Positions 29,473 through 38,619 are shown, counted from the stretch's first letter. The stretch is 64,000 bases of DNA from Bacteroidales bacterium (GCA_015060205.1 SUYY01000006.1:1-64000), one strand, 5' to 3'. Notes: generated by a model from the sequence alone, not told the origin. Numbers and translations: made by a program.

Positions 29473-30477
29473 TTAGCGTTCAAACAGATGCCTCTTGGAC
29501 CTTCTGTCACCTATCAGCATCTCTATCACAAAGAACAGCAATGCAATGGCAAGAAAATACATGAACTGTTCGTCATATTCCTCAAAGACCACCGAACTGT
29601 ACTTCTCATCCTCCATCTTCCTTATGTCATCGATTATCGGATTGAGTCCGAACTCGCTGTTTCCTGCACGTACATATACTCCGTTGCCTTCCGCAGCGAT
29701 ATCCTTGAGCACCTTTTCGTCAAGTCTTGTAACCACTATATTTCCATCACGGTCCTTGAGAAGTTCCCCGTTCATCGGTATGGGCTTTCCTTCCGGAGAT
29801 CCTACTCCGATAGTGAATATCCTGACCCCCATCTGAGCGGCCTGACGTGCTGCCTCGACCGGATCATCCTCGTGATTTTCTCCATCCGTGATGACAATCA
29901 CCGCCCTGCTCTTTTCACTCTGCGCACTGAAACTCCTCACTGCGGTGTTGATAGCCTCCCCGATGGCTGTTCCCTGCACAGGTACAGACTCGGTGGAAAT
30001 GGAATTGAGAAACATCTTCGCAGATACGTAATCGGTGGTGACAGGCAACTGCACAAATGAGTTTCCGGCAAAGACTATAAGTCCTATGCGGTCCTCACGC
30101 AGTTTATCCACGAGCCTGGAAATGGCAAGTTTGGCTCTTTCCAGACGGTTTGGTGAATAATCCTCGGCAAGCATCGAATTGGAGACGTCCAGAACAATCA
30201 TGATCTCTGCACCTTTCGTCTCATGCTCCTTCAACTTCGCACCTATCTGAGGACGCGAAAGCCCTATCACAAAAAAGAAGAATCCAAGCGAGAACATACA
30301 TAGACGGACCCACACCTTTGCCCTTGAATACGAAGGCATCATGGCGTTTACCAAAGTTTCATCTCCGAACTTCATGATCCTTCTCTTCCTGAGTTTCAGG
30401 ACCAGGGCCTGAAGAGCAAACAGAAAAGGAATGAGCAGAAGGAGAAGCAGATACTGTCCGTTAGCAAAATTTATCAT
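29473..30477 (-). CDS. batB: BatB, VWA-domain membrane protein
   Basis: A 334-residue protein with an N-terminal transmembrane helix (about 8-26), a second near 58-76, then a von Willebrand A domain starting IMIVLDVSNSMLAEDYSPNR (MIDAS DxSxS intact). AIVVITDGENHEDD follows in the domain, and a C-terminal transmembrane helix is at about 305-325. Its start overlaps the batA stop by 4 bp (ATGA). BatA and BatB are paired VWA proteins facing the periplasm, thought to form a complex with BatC-E; this comes from family knowledge. Confidence 0.92.
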   Translation of the reverse strand: MINFANGQYLLLLLLIPFLFALQALVLKLRKRRIMKFGDETLVNAMMPSYSRAKVWVRLCMFSLGFFFFVIGLSRPQIGAKLKEHETKGAEIMIVLDVSNSMLAEDYSPNRLERAKLAISRLVDKLREDRIGLIVFAGNSFVQLPVTTDYVSAKMFLNSISTESVPVQGTAIGEAINTAVRSFSAQSEKSRAVIVITDGENHEDDPVEAARQAAQMGVRIFTIGVGSPEGKPIPMNGELLKDRDGNIVVTRLDEKVLKDIAAEGNGVYVRAGNSEFGLNPIIDDIRKMEDEKYSSVVFEEYDEQFMYFLAIALLFFVIEMLIGDRRSKRHLFER

Positions 30478-31463
30478 GGCAACCTCCTTATTACAAACCA
30501 GTTAAGCAACAATTCAAGAAGAAGAGCGGCAAGCGCAAGAAGAGCAAAGGAAGCAAACAGTTCCTTGTATATAGGGAAACTGTCGACTGTAGTCCTCGCC
30601 TTTTCCATCTTATTGATCTCGCTGTATATTTCAGCAAGTTTCGTATTGTCTGTAGCCCTGAAGTAGCGGCCTCCAGTGGATTCCGCTATTTCAGAAAGCA
30701 GCCTTTCATCTATCTCCACCTTTACATTCTGGACCTCCACGCCCCACGGAGTCATCACCGGATAAGGAGCCATTCCTTCCTTGCCGACGCCTATGGTATA
30801 TACACGGACTCCGTAGGTCTTGGCGATTTCCGCCGCCATCTGCGGTGAAATCTCACCTCTGTTGTTCACTCCGTCCGTAAGGAGAATGACAACCCTGCTC
30901 TTTGCATCGGAGTCCTTCATTCTGGCAATCGCTGTAGCGAGTCCGTTTCCTATGGCCGTACCGTCCTCGATAAGGTCGGTCTGCACCTCCTTCATCAGGT
31001 TGATAAGAGTGGCACGGTCGGTTGTCAAAGGACACTGTGTGAAACTCTCGCCTGCAAAGACCACTATACCCATCCTGTCAGAGGGACGCTGTGAAATGAA
31101 CTCGATCGCTATATCCTTGGATGCGCTTATGCGGTCAGGAGTGAGGTCACGGGCCAGCATCGACGTGGAAACGTCCATTGCCAGAACAATATCGATTCCC
31201 TCTGTGTCTATCTTCTCAACCGACTCAGATGAACGTGGACGCGCAATGGCGAAAATGATCATCACAAGAGCAAAGAGCCTGAGCACGAACGGGATATGAC
31301 GCATCACCGCCATGAAGGGCGTTCTCTTCACAAGCCATGGCATAGAAGACGAGACCCTCAGATGAGGATGTCTCCCGGTAATTTCAAGCAGGATGTAGTG
31401 CAGGAGCAGAAGGCCCGGCACTATCATCAGCCATAAAAGTTTCGGATATTCAAAATACATCAC
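30474..31463 (-). CDS. batA: BatA, VWA-domain membrane protein
   Basis: 329 residues. N-terminal transmembrane helix at about 8-26, a second near 55-75, a VWA domain with MIDAS DVSTSMLARD near 95 and VVILLTDGVNNRGEISPQ, and a C-terminal helix near 305-325. Similar in plan to BatB but distinct in sequence. Four-base overlaps with both neighbours (DUF4381-like protein upstream, BatB downstream) show tight translational coupling in the operon. Confidence 0.92.
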   Translation of the reverse strand: MMYFEYPKLLWLMIVPGLLLLHYILLEITGRHPHLRVSSSMPWLVKRTPFMAVMRHIPFVLRLFALVMIIFAIARPRSSESVEKIDTEGIDIVLAMDVSTSMLARDLTPDRISASKDIAIEFISQRPSDRMGIVVFAGESFTQCPLTTDRATLINLMKEVQTDLIEDGTAIGNGLATAIARMKDSDAKSRVVILLTDGVNNRGEISPQMAAEIAKTYGVRVYTIGVGKEGMAPYPVMTPWGVEVQNVKVEIDERLLSEIAESTGGRYFRATDNTKLAEIYSEINKMEKARTTVDSFPIYKELFASFALLALAALLLELLLNWFVIRRLP

Positions 31464-32500
31464 TTTTCCTCCTTTGCTTCCTGGTTATCAGATATCCCGG
31501 TTCCGTCCGAAACTTCATGTCCGACCTGCTCGGGTTCCTCCTCTAGTTCCGCCTGATATGTCGAGGTCACAAAACGCACGGCAACAGGCAGAGCCTTTGC
31601 GTTATCTTCGTCGGAAGCAGTAAACTTGGCGAACTTCACGAAGTCTGCCCTCTCGAAAAGTTCCTTCATCTGATCAAGAAGGTCCGCAGGGGCATCAGTC
31701 GCCTTCATATCCCGGAATATTTCAGCCGTAGTCATCTCCATGGCACCTATTCCATAACGCGCCGCCATATATTCACGAAGAGTATCCGTTATGCCGGAGT
31801 AGAACATTTTCTGCTTTTCCGGCGCCCACATCCTGTTTCCACGATATTTGTCGAGTTTGCGCAGGGCTACTATATGGGCAGGGTCCTTCCTGATATATTC
31901 CGGATTGTGTCTGCGTCTGTAGCGTATAACAAGCCAGAGAGCGAGAGCGACAAGTCCTGCCAGAGCGAGACCTCCCGCCACCCAAGGAGCCACTTCGGCA
32001 AATGTTACAGGATACCTTATAACTCCTTTTATGTCATGCGGCTTGAATGTAGCGGTATCCACCGGCATTGTCTTTATCTCCACCTTCTGCGGCTCGAATA
32101 CCAATGTATCTACAACACCGTCCTTCGACCTTCTCTGCACAGCAAGTGGCGGAAGGTAATATATGCCTTCATCGAAAGAAGTGACGACGACTCCGCCCTT
32201 GAGGTCAAGAAGACGCGGTTCACCCTTTCTGGCCCTTGATGCCTTTACTGTGTCCAACTGCCATGGTCTGACGATACGGATATTGGTCATCAGGGTATCG
32301 CCGGTCTGAGGGAAAGCGAACTGTGTCCCCTCCTCAACCTTCTCCAGGCAGAAGCCATAGAAGAGTTGGTCGGCGATAAGCACCGAATCCCTCTGCTGCA
32401 ACTGTTCAAGAACGGACGGACCCATCTGCACCACCTTGCCTTGTGCAAAGGAAGCGACAGACAGGAACGTCATGAATATACATATCAATATCCTGTACAT
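31460..32500 (-). CDS. DUF4381-like membrane protein of the bat operon
   Basis: A 346-residue protein. Signal peptide (ending SFAQ, about 19), a periplasmic beta-rich domain (about 25-165), one transmembrane helix near 170-192 (VAPWVAGGLALAGLVALALW) and a cytoplasmic helical domain including HIVALRKLDKYRG and MFYSGITDTLREYMAARYG, followed by an acidic tail. This layout and its place between the DUF58 gene and batA match the conserved membrane protein found in MoxR-DUF58-VWA clusters. Function is not established. Confidence 0.75.
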   Translation of the reverse strand: MYRILICIFMTFLSVASFAQGKVVQMGPSVLEQLQQRDSVLIADQLFYGFCLEKVEEGTQFAFPQTGDTLMTNIRIVRPWQLDTVKASRARKGEPRLLDLKGGVVVTSFDEGIYYLPPLAVQRRSKDGVVDTLVFEPQKVEIKTMPVDTATFKPHDIKGVIRYPVTFAEVAPWVAGGLALAGLVALALWLVIRYRRRHNPEYIRKDPAHIVALRKLDKYRGNRMWAPEKQKMFYSGITDTLREYMAARYGIGAMEMTTAEIFRDMKATDAPADLLDQMKELFERADFVKFAKFTASDEDNAKALPVAVRFVTSTYQAELEEEPEQVGHEVSDGTGISDNQEAKEEK

Positions 32501-32503
32501 ATA

Positions 32504-33394
32504 TCATCGGTTTTTGAACAAGGTCATAAGCCCCTTCACGTAATCATCTCCCAGGGCTATGCTTACCTTGTCCACACTGTATTTCATGAAAAGTCTGGAG
32601 GATGTCTGTTCCATATTGCGGAACCAGTCCTCATAAGCCAGGCGCATCTTCCTGTCGGAGGTATCCACCCACGCGCCGCGCCCGGATTCCGAGTCCTTTA
32701 TATGTATCAGACCCACATCCGGCAGATTCCTTTCCCGCGGGTCATAGACCTCCACCACAGAAAGGTCATGTCTTCCTGCAGCAACCTTGAGTGCCTCTTC
32801 ATACCGCGGAAAACCGTCCTGATTGACGTCGATCATGTCGGAAAGCAGGAATGCAGTACATTTCTTCTTGATGGCGTTCGTCAGATAACGCAAAGCCTCG
32901 GAGATGTCCGTACCGTCCGTAGTCGGCTCGAATTCGATTATCTCCCTGATGATGTGCAGAAGATGACTGCGTCCCTTTTTCGGCGGTATGAACTTCTCGA
33001 CCTTTTCGCTGAAAAAGAGCGCTCCGACCTTGTCATTGTTGATTATGGCTGAAAACGACAGCACTGCGGCTATTTCCGCAAGTACATCCTTTCTGCTTGC
33101 CCCCACGGTTCCGAAAAGCCTTGAACGGCTCACATCCACGAGAAGGACAACCGTCAGTTCCCTTTCCTCCTCGAAGACCTTTACATAAGGGGAACGCAGA
33201 CGTGCAGTGACGTTCCAGTCCATATTGCGGACGTCATCGCCATATTGGTACTCACGCACCTCGCTGAACGCCATACCACGTCCCTTGAACGCAGAATGGT
33301 ATTCACCGGCGAAGATCTGGTGAGACAGAGCGCGGGTCTTGATCTCTATTTTTCGGACCTTCCTTAAAAGGTCGTTTGCTGATAAATTACTCAT
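32504..33394 (-). CDS. DUF58 (VWA-like) protein
   Basis: A cytoplasmic 296-residue protein. It contains the DUF58 signature GRGMAFSEVREYQYGDDVRN followed by MDWNVTARL, and then a VWA-like fold beginning VVLLVDVSRSRLFG with the DxSxS-type metal site. DUF58 proteins consistently follow moxR and are thought to be adaptors or substrates of the MoxR AAA ATPase. Here the two genes are separated by 224 bp filled by the repeat array at 33403-33617, longer than any other gap in the operon. Confidence 0.9.
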   Translation of the reverse strand: MSNLSANDLLRKVRKIEIKTRALSHQIFAGEYHSAFKGRGMAFSEVREYQYGDDVRNMDWNVTARLRSPYVKVFEEERELTVVLLVDVSRSRLFGTVGASRKDVLAEIAAVLSFSAIINNDKVGALFFSEKVEKFIPPKKGRSHLLHIIREIIEFEPTTDGTDISEALRYLTNAIKKKCTAFLLSDMIDVNQDGFPRYEEALKVAAGRHDLSVVEVYDPRERNLPDVGLIHIKDSESGRGAWVDTSDRKMRLAYEDWFRNMEQTSSRLFMKYSVDKVSIALGDDYVKGLMTLFKNR

Positions 33395-33402
33395 AACATC
33401 AT

Positions 33403-33617
33403 AGATTCCCGATCAAGTCGGGAATGACATTTTGTTCCGTCATTGCAGGTGCACTTCTCAGTCGTTGCAGGTGCACTTCTCAATCATTGCAGGTGCACTT
33501 CTCAATCATTGCAGGAGCACGACTCAATCATTGCAGGGCACTTCTCAGTCATTGCTGGTGCACGACTCAGTCATTGCAGGCGCACTTCCCAGTCATTGCC
33601 GGCTTGACCGGCAATCC
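33403..33617. repeat. palindrome-flanked 22-bp tandem repeat array
   Basis: Left boundary: a 26-bp palindromic element at 33403-33428 with arms ATTCCCGA/TCGGGAAT. Right boundary: a related element at 33592-33617 with arms ATTGCCGG/CCGGCAAT, in opposite orientation. Between them lie seven direct repeats starting at 33439, 33461, 33483, 33505, 33527, 33548 and 33570, six of 22 bp and one of 21 bp. Their consensus begins RTCATTGCAGGTGCAC. The first bases of each unit equal the outer half of the right palindrome (GTCATTGC), so the array looks like a partial expansion of that element. It lies in the transcribed gap between moxR and the DUF58 gene. There are no spacers, so it is not CRISPR. Confidence 0.88.
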
Positions 33618-33618
33618 A

Positions 33619-34611
33619 CTATGGAACTTCTACCGCATTGATGATTTCAGAAATTATCTGATCGGAAGTCATGTTTTCTGCCTCTGCCTCATAAGTCAGG
33701 CCGATACGGTGGCGGAGAACCTCATAGCACACCGCACGCACATCTTCAGGAATCACATATCCCCTTCTCTTTATGAAGGCATAGGCCTTTGCTGCAGCAG
33801 CAAGAGAGATGCTGGCACGAGGCGATGCACCATATGATATGAAACCCTCCAGAGACTCCAGTCCGTATTCCTTCGGTGTTCTGGTCGCGTAGACGATGTC
33901 CACTATGTATCTTTCGATCTTTTCATCCATATACACATCCTTGACCACCTCGCGTGCCCTGACTATATCCTCTGGTTTCAGTACAGGATTTGCCTTAGGG
34001 AACTCACCGCTGTTGTTCATTCGGATGATCTGGCGTTCCTCCTCCTTCTTAGGATATGAAACCACGACCTTAAGCATGAAACGGTCGAGTTGGGCCTCAG
34101 GAAGCGGATATGTACCCTCCTGCTCGATCGGATTCTGGGTAGCCATCACAAGGAACGGCTGAGGAAGAGGGAATGTCTCATCACCGATGGTCACCTGACG
34201 CTCCTGCATGGCCTCAAGAAGAGCCGACTGAACCTTTGCCGGAGAACGGTTGATCTCATCCGCAAGGACGAAATTAGCGAACACCGGACCTTTCTTGATC
34301 TGGAACTGCTCGGTCTTCTGAGAATATATCAAAGTACCGAGTACGTCAGCGGGAAGAAGGTCCGGAGTAAACTGGATACGGCTGAACTTTGAGTCGACAG
34401 CCTGTGACAAGGTATTGATGGCCAATGTCTTTGCAAGACCGGGAACACCCTCGAGAAGGATGTGTCCATTAGCGAGAAGTCCGATGAGAAGATTCTCGAC
34501 CAAATGCTTCTGTCCTACAATGACCTTGTTCATTTCCATGGTGAGGATATCCACAAATGAACTCTCTCTCTGGATACGGTCGTTCAATTCTTTTATGTTT
34601 ATGCTTTCCAT
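33619..34611 (-). CDS. MoxR family AAA+ ATPase
   Basis: Cytoplasmic chaperone-like ATPase of 330 residues. Walker A GVPGLAKT is at about 55-62. Walker B and sensor segments include FVLADEINRSPAKVQSALLEAM and LVMATQNPIEQEGTYPLPEAQLDRFM, all in MoxR style. First gene of the operon moxR - DUF58 - DUF4381-like - batA - batB - batC - batDE - beta-galactosidase. MoxR proteins are proposed to mature metal- or cofactor-containing complexes together with VWA proteins. Confidence 0.93.
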   Translation of the reverse strand: MESINIKELNDRIQRESSFVDILTMEMNKVIVGQKHLVENLLIGLLANGHILLEGVPGLAKTLAINTLSQAVDSKFSRIQFTPDLLPADVLGTLIYSQKTEQFQIKKGPVFANFVLADEINRSPAKVQSALLEAMQERQVTIGDETFPLPQPFLVMATQNPIEQEGTYPLPEAQLDRFMLKVVVSYPKKEEERQIIRMNNSGEFPKANPVLKPEDIVRAREVVKDVYMDEKIERYIVDIVYATRTPKEYGLESLEGFISYGASPRASISLAAAAKAYAFIKRRGYVIPEDVRAVCYEVLRHRIGLTYEAEAENMTSDQIISEIINAVEVP

Positions 34612-34626
34612 AAATATGTTTTTTGA

Positions 34627-34656
34627 TATTTTTGCATTTCAAAACTTACAAATATA
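34627..34656. promoter_or_regulatory. overlapping divergent -7 boxes for truA and moxR
   Basis: TATTTTTG on the plus strand (34627-34634) for truA and TATATTTG on the minus strand (34649-34656) for moxR match TAnnTTTG. Predicted starts near 34639 (plus) and 34645 (minus) make the two 5' ends overlap by a few bases. No TTG at ideal spacing was found for either. Confidence 0.4.
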
Positions 34657-34670
34657 CTCAATTTTCCAAT

Positions 34671-35450
34671 ATGCGATACAGTATCAGGCTCTCATATGAC
34701 GGTAGCGCTTTCTGCGGCTGGCAGATTCAGAATAACGCAGTTTCTGTACAAGGCACCATAGAAACAGCCCTTTCAACCCTCATGGGGCAGGCTGTAAGCA
34801 TAACAGGAGCGGGAAGAACAGACACTTCAGTCAATGCGATAAACTATATAGCACACTTCGAAATCCCTTCGGGATTACCTTTCGAAGCGGAGCGACTCTG
34901 CTACAAATTAAATGCCATGCTGCCAAAAGAAATCGTGATTGATGAAGTTTGTCTGACTGATGACGGATTCCACGCACGTTTCGATGCCAAAAGCAGGGAA
35001 TACTGCTATTTCGTGCATTTCAGAAAAGACCCTTTCGCCGAAAAGTTCTCATATCGCATGCGATATCCTCTTGATGTCGATGCGATGAACCGGGCGGCCG
35101 CCCTGCTGTTGGGAGAGCATGATTTCAGTTGTTTCGAAAAGGTGGGAGGCAACAATGCCACATCCATATGCGAGATCACCCATGCATGCTGGAGCACATA
35201 TGTACCGGATCATGTGACGCTCATGGGTGCACCATATTCAGAAGGCGACTATATCGTGTTCAGAATCCGTGCAAACCGGTTTTTGAGAAATATGGTCCGC
35301 GCTATCGTGGGTTCGCTGATCGAAGTGGGACGCGGCAAGAAATCTCCTTTGTGGATATCGGAACTTATCGAATCCGGTTCACGCTCAGAGGCAGGCCAGT
35401 CCGTACCGGGTAACGCCCTTTTCTTCTGCGGCGCGGAATATAAGGACTAA
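34671..35450 (+). CDS. truA: tRNA pseudouridine synthase A
   Basis: Makes pseudouridine at positions 38-40 of the tRNA anticodon stem. 259 residues from MRYSIRLSYDGSAFCGWQ. The catalytic Asp is D51 in GAGRTDTSVNA, and RFLRNMVRAIVGSLIEVGRGK is the family C-terminal motif in two parts. A longer frame to 34623 covers the promoter box and is rejected. Its stop overlaps the convergent miaA stop by 3 bp. Confidence 0.95.
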   Translation: MRYSIRLSYDGSAFCGWQIQNNAVSVQGTIETALSTLMGQAVSITGAGRTDTSVNAINYIAHFEIPSGLPFEAERLCYKLNAMLPKEIVIDEVCLTDDGFHARFDAKSREYCYFVHFRKDPFAEKFSYRMRYPLDVDAMNRAAALLLGEHDFSCFEKVGGNNATSICEITHACWSTYVPDHVTLMGAPYSEGDYIVFRIRANRFLRNMVRAIVGSLIEVGRGKKSPLWISELIESGSRSEAGQSVPGNALFFCGAEYKD

Positions 35451-36367
35451 AGTTCCGTCCAACGTATATCCCTGTCCCTTCCCCAGTAGGAAAGTTGACG
35501 TTTGGCGTAATGACGGGTGTTGCGCTGAATCAGTTCGATGGCGCGCTCAAGACTGGTGACAAGGCCGTCGCCCGGCGATGTCGGTCCCCAGCATTCCTCA
35601 GAAACACGGCCTTCCATATAATCGAACCAGTCGAATATCTCCTTGTAACCGACCGTCTTCAGTGCGGTAAGGTCCCTGTAGCGCTCCAAGGAACGCACTT
35701 CCTCGACAAGACCGTCATCTATCATCTGCAGGACCCTTCTGTTGATACGGTCATACAGTACCTCCCGCGGTCGGGTCAGGCCTATCTTCTCTATCTCGAA
35801 ATCACGCTTGCGGTTGGGCGATGTCTTGAACGACGAGAAAGGTCTTCCTGTCATCAGACATACCTCAAGGGCACGCACCACCCTCTGGCCGTTTGCAATA
35901 TCTATCGTGGCATAACTCTCGGGATCCAGGCGTCTGAGTTCCTGACGAAGGGAATCCACCCCTTCCTCCTTCAGACGCTCCGTAAGACTGCGCCTCAGTT
36001 CCAGATCGGCCTCGGGAAAATCATCAAGACCGTTCACGAGGGCATCCACATAGAAGCCGGAACCTCCCGCCATGACCAGAGTATCATGTCCCTGTTCAAA
36101 CAGGTCATTGATAAGGGAAAGGGCCTCCAGTTCATATTTTCCGGCCGTATAAAGTTCCTGAACAGTATGGGAATGGATGAAATAATGCTTTACGGCAGCA
36201 AGTTGTTCCTCTGACGGGACTGCCGTTCCTATAGACATTTCCCTGTATATCTGACGCGAATCACACGAAATGACAGGAGACTGATACCTGAGTGCAGTCT
36301 CTATGCTGTAGTCGGTCTTGCCTACAGCAGTCGGTCCCAGGATTATGATCAGGCGTCTTTCAGTCAT
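35447..36367 (-). CDS. miaA: tRNA dimethylallyltransferase
   Basis: Adds the isopentenyl group to A37 of tRNAs reading UNN codons, using DMAPP from the MEP pathway (dxr is also in this window). 306 residues. P-loop GPTAVGKTD is at 11-19, with SCDSRQIYREMSIGTA and VMAGGSGFYVDALVNGLDDFP in family order, and TVGYKEIFDWF near the C-terminus. It is 8 bp after the PRiA4_ORF3-like gene on the same strand and convergent with truA. Confidence 0.95.
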   Translation of the reverse strand: MTERRLIIILGPTAVGKTDYSIETALRYQSPVISCDSRQIYREMSIGTAVPSEEQLAAVKHYFIHSHTVQELYTAGKYELEALSLINDLFEQGHDTLVMAGGSGFYVDALVNGLDDFPEADLELRRSLTERLKEEGVDSLRQELRRLDPESYATIDIANGQRVVRALEVCLMTGRPFSSFKTSPNRKRDFEIEKIGLTRPREVLYDRINRRVLQMIDDGLVEEVRSLERYRDLTALKTVGYKEIFDWFDYMEGRVSEECWGPTSPGDGLVTSLERAIELIQRNTRHYAKRQLSYWGRDRDIRWTEL

Positions 36368-36375
36368 TCAGAGGA

Positions 36376-36909
36376 TTACTCGTCGTCATCTTCGTCATAT
36401 ATATCCTCCGGAGCATCATCATCCAGAGTCTCGTCGTCATCGTCATCGAAGTCATCATCATCTTCCGGATTCTTCTTCTTGTCGTCAGGAAGGTCTTCAA
36501 AGGCCACATATCCGTTTTCAAATTCAATAGGATTAGGTCCCTTAGACTCCACCAGAAGCGGATATATCGAGTTTTTACGCAGTTCACCCTCGCCCTCGAA
36601 GGTAACGATGACGCTCTTTACATTTGTCGTATCATAGAAATATATGAACTTGTCTTCTCCTCTCTTGTGGCACTGTCCTGCAGTGACACTGTCAATGGTT
36701 CCGAATCCGAAGTCGGTGAAGACGCTGTAGCGTGCAGCGACATTGCCTGCCGCATCAAAAGCCTTGAAAAGCACAACCTGATCCTGCGGGAAGTCCATAT
36801 CCGCCCTCATCTGCTTATGGAAACTGTAAAGTGATGTTGTTTCCTTAACCTCATACACACGTGCAAATCCCTTCAATCCGGGAAGCGAAACTCTATATCT
36901 CAGTATCAT
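36376..36909 (-). CDS. PRiA4_ORF3-like protein with acidic tail
   Basis: A 177-residue protein starting MILRYRVSLPGLKGFARVYEV. The N-terminal ~140 residues resemble the plasmid pRiA4b ORF-3 / 'IS1096 element passenger' family (PF07929), a small beta-rich fold of unknown function; HKQM and FTDFGFGTIDS segments fit. The last ~35 residues are almost entirely Asp/Glu, with runs such as DDDDFDDDDDE. Despite the family name there is no transposase or terminal repeat nearby. Upstream of miaA in the same transcription unit; the leader carries an attenuator-like hairpin (36940-36960). Confidence 0.72.
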   Translation of the reverse strand: MILRYRVSLPGLKGFARVYEVKETTSLYSFHKQMRADMDFPQDQVVLFKAFDAAGNVAARYSVFTDFGFGTIDSVTAGQCHKRGEDKFIYFYDTTNVKSVIVTFEGEGELRKNSIYPLLVESKGPNPIEFENGYVAFEDLPDDKKKNPEDDDDFDDDDDETLDDDAPEDIYDEDDDE

Positions 36910-36933
36910 AATCAGTTAGAATTGTTCTTGCAT

Positions 36934-36994
36934 AAAAATGCCTCCTGATTCCCAGGAAGCGAAGTCAAAGGTAATAAATTTTATTTCAGGCAAA
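36934..36994 (-). promoter_or_regulatory. promoter and attenuator-like hairpin before the PRiA4_ORF3-like gene
   Basis: Minus-strand TACCTTTG at 36966-36973 with TTTG at 36991-36994 (17-bp spacer). The predicted RNA would begin at about 36962 with an 8-bp stem GCTTCCTG / CAGGAGGC (36940-36960, one G-U) and then ATTTTTATG (T-run 36934-36938). A six-codon mini-frame MQEQF (36916-36933) follows before the true ATG at 36909. No upstream gene needs terminating here because the neighbours diverge. Confidence 0.5.
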
Positions 36995-37059
36995 GCAAAA
37001 AATATTTACAAAAATCAATTAATTACGTCTTTTGTTTAGATATTTCGAGTAAAATACAC

Positions 37060-37067
37060 TAAATTTG
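37060..37067 (+). promoter_or_regulatory. -7 box of the YigZ-pyrBI operon
   Basis: TAAATTTG on the plus strand, 8 bp upstream of the ATG at 37076, matches TAnnTTTG. The leader would be only a few nucleotides long. No clear -33 TTG at 19-20 bp. Confidence 0.5.
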
Positions 37068-37075
37068 ACCTTAAT

Positions 37076-37690
37076 ATGGATTGTTCACAGATCAAGGATT
37101 CATATAAGAGTATCGCAGGCGAGGCGAAGGGACTCTTCAGGGACAATGGAAGCCGATTCATTGCCCACGCCTATCCCGTTGAAACAGAGGAGGAAGTAAA
37201 GGAGATTGTCGCTTCACTCAAAAAAGAATATTATGATGCGAGACACCACGTCTACGCATATCGTCTCGGATACATGGGAGACAGATTCCGGGCGAATGAC
37301 GACGGAGAACCGTCCGGATCGTCAGGAAGACCGGTTCTGGGTCAGATAGATTCCTGCGGGCTCAGTGATGTGCTGGTAGTGGTGGTGAGATATTTCGGAG
37401 GCATCAAACTGGGGATACCGGGTCTGATAAGGGCTTACAAGACCTCCACTGCAGATGCGTTGGCAAATGCCGAGATTGTGGAAAAGATAGCGTCACGGAT
37501 GTATAGGGTGCATTTCGGATACATGAGCATGAACGGAGTGATGAAGGTGATGAAGGATATGGGACTTGAACAGAAGAACCAGAAGTTCGACATGGAGTGT
37601 TCTCTGGACACAAGCGTGAGGCTCTCACTCGTGGATTCGTTTGTGGAGAGGATGGCTGATGTGGAAGGATGCCGTCTGGAAGAATTGTAA
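37076..37690 (+). CDS. YigZ/IMPACT family protein
   Basis: 204 residues. The UPF0029 N-terminal domain carries the signature [15 protein letters not shown] followed by [21 protein letters not shown], and a C-terminal DUF1949-like ferredoxin fold follows. Bacterial members are uncharacterised; eukaryotic IMPACT modulates the GCN2 kinase, which does not transfer directly. It is 20 bp upstream of pyrB on the same strand and likely cotranscribed. Confidence 0.9.
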   Translation: MDCSQIKDSYKSIAGEAKGLFRDNGSRFIAHAYPVETEEEVKEIVASLKKEYYDARHHVYAYRLGYMGDRFRANDDGEPSGSSGRPVLGQIDSCGLSDVLVVVVRYFGGIKLGIPGLIRAYKTSTADALANAEIVEKIASRMYRVHFGYMSMNGVMKVMKDMGLEQKNQKFDMECSLDTSVRLSLVDSFVERMADVEGCRLEEL

Positions 37691-37710
37691 AATATGTAAA
37701 CCGATTATAT

Positions 37711-38619
37711 ATGGGCAAGAAAAGTTTGATTTCGATCGGGGATTTCACAAAAGAGGAAATCCTTCATGTATTGGAAACTGCCAAGGAGTTCGAACAGAAC
37801 AAGGAGCAGAAATTTCTCGAAGGCAAGGTCATCGCGAGCCTGTTCTTCGAACCATCCACAAGGACCCGACTCAGTTTCGAGACCGCCATCAACCGTCTGG
37901 GAGCAAAGGTGATAGGGTTCTCGGATGCTTCCAACACCAGCCAGAGCAAAGGCGAGACCCTGAAGGATACCATCAAGATGGTCAACAATTATGTGGACAT
38001 GATCGTGATGCGTCATCCTCTTGAAGGCAGTTCCCGCTACGCATCGGAAGTTGCGGATGTTCCGGTTGTCAACGCCGGAGACGGAGCAAACCAGCATCCT
38101 TCACAGACCCTGCTCGACCTGTACTCCATTCTTCAGACACAAGGCACTCTGGAAGGCTTGACAATCAACATGGTAGGAGACCTCAAATATGGAAGGACGA
38201 CCCACTCGCTTCTTCAGGCCATGTCCCATTTCAATCCTAAGTTCATATTCACCGCACCTGAAGAACTCAAGATGCCGAAGGAATACAAGGCATTTCTGGA
38301 CAGCAAGGGCATCGAGTATATTGAGACGACATCCCTGGATGAATATCTGAACGACTGCGACATCCTGTATATGACAAGGGTACAGCAGGAACGCTTCACG
38401 GACCCTATGGAATATGAAAGGGTGAAGGACGTCTATACGCTATGCGCGGACATGCTTTCCGATGTAAGGGACAACATGAAGATTCTTCATCCGCTGCCGA
38501 GGGTTACGGAGATAACCCAGGACGTGGATGAGACTCCATATGCATATTATTTCAAGCAGGCGGAGAACGGACTGTACGTCAGAATGGCGATCATTTCGTA
38601 CCTGCTCGGGTATAGGTAG
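37711..38619 (+). CDS. pyrB: aspartate carbamoyltransferase, catalytic subunit
   Basis: Condenses carbamoyl phosphate and aspartate, the first committed step of pyrimidine synthesis. 302 residues. Carbamoyl-phosphate loop FEPSTRTR is at about 46-53, [14 protein letters not shown] loop ([12 protein letters not shown]) near 70, HPLEGSSRY near 110, HPSQTLLDL near 133, and TRVQQERF near 230. The ATG at 37711 is chosen because [13 protein letters not shown] matches the family start; the upstream frame overlaps the YigZ gene. With pyrI it forms the regulated class of ATCase. Confidence 0.96.
   Translation: MGKKSLISIGDFTKEEILHVLETAKEFEQNKEQKFLEGKVIASLFFEPSTRTRLSFETAINRLGAKVIGFSDASNTSQSKGETLKDTIKMVNNYVDMIVMRHPLEGSSRYASEVADVPVVNAGDGANQHPSQTLLDLYSILQTQGTLEGLTINMVGDLKYGRTTHSLLQAMSHFNPKFIFTAPEELKMPKEYKAFLDSKGIEYIETTSLDEYLNDCDILYMTRVQQERFTDPMEYERVKDVYTLCADMLSDVRDNMKILHPLPRVTEITQDVDETPYAYYFKQAENGLYVRMAIISYLLGYR

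Noticed and set aside
33439..33591. Possible CRISPR array
   Set aside because: Repeats are contiguous 21-22-bp units with no unique spacers, no cas genes are nearby, and both ends are palindromic intergenic elements.
36376..36909. Mobile element suggested by the 'IS1096 passenger / TnpR' family name
   Set aside because: No transposase, resolvase catalytic residues, terminal repeats or target duplications; the name is historical and the gene sits in a normal miaA operon.
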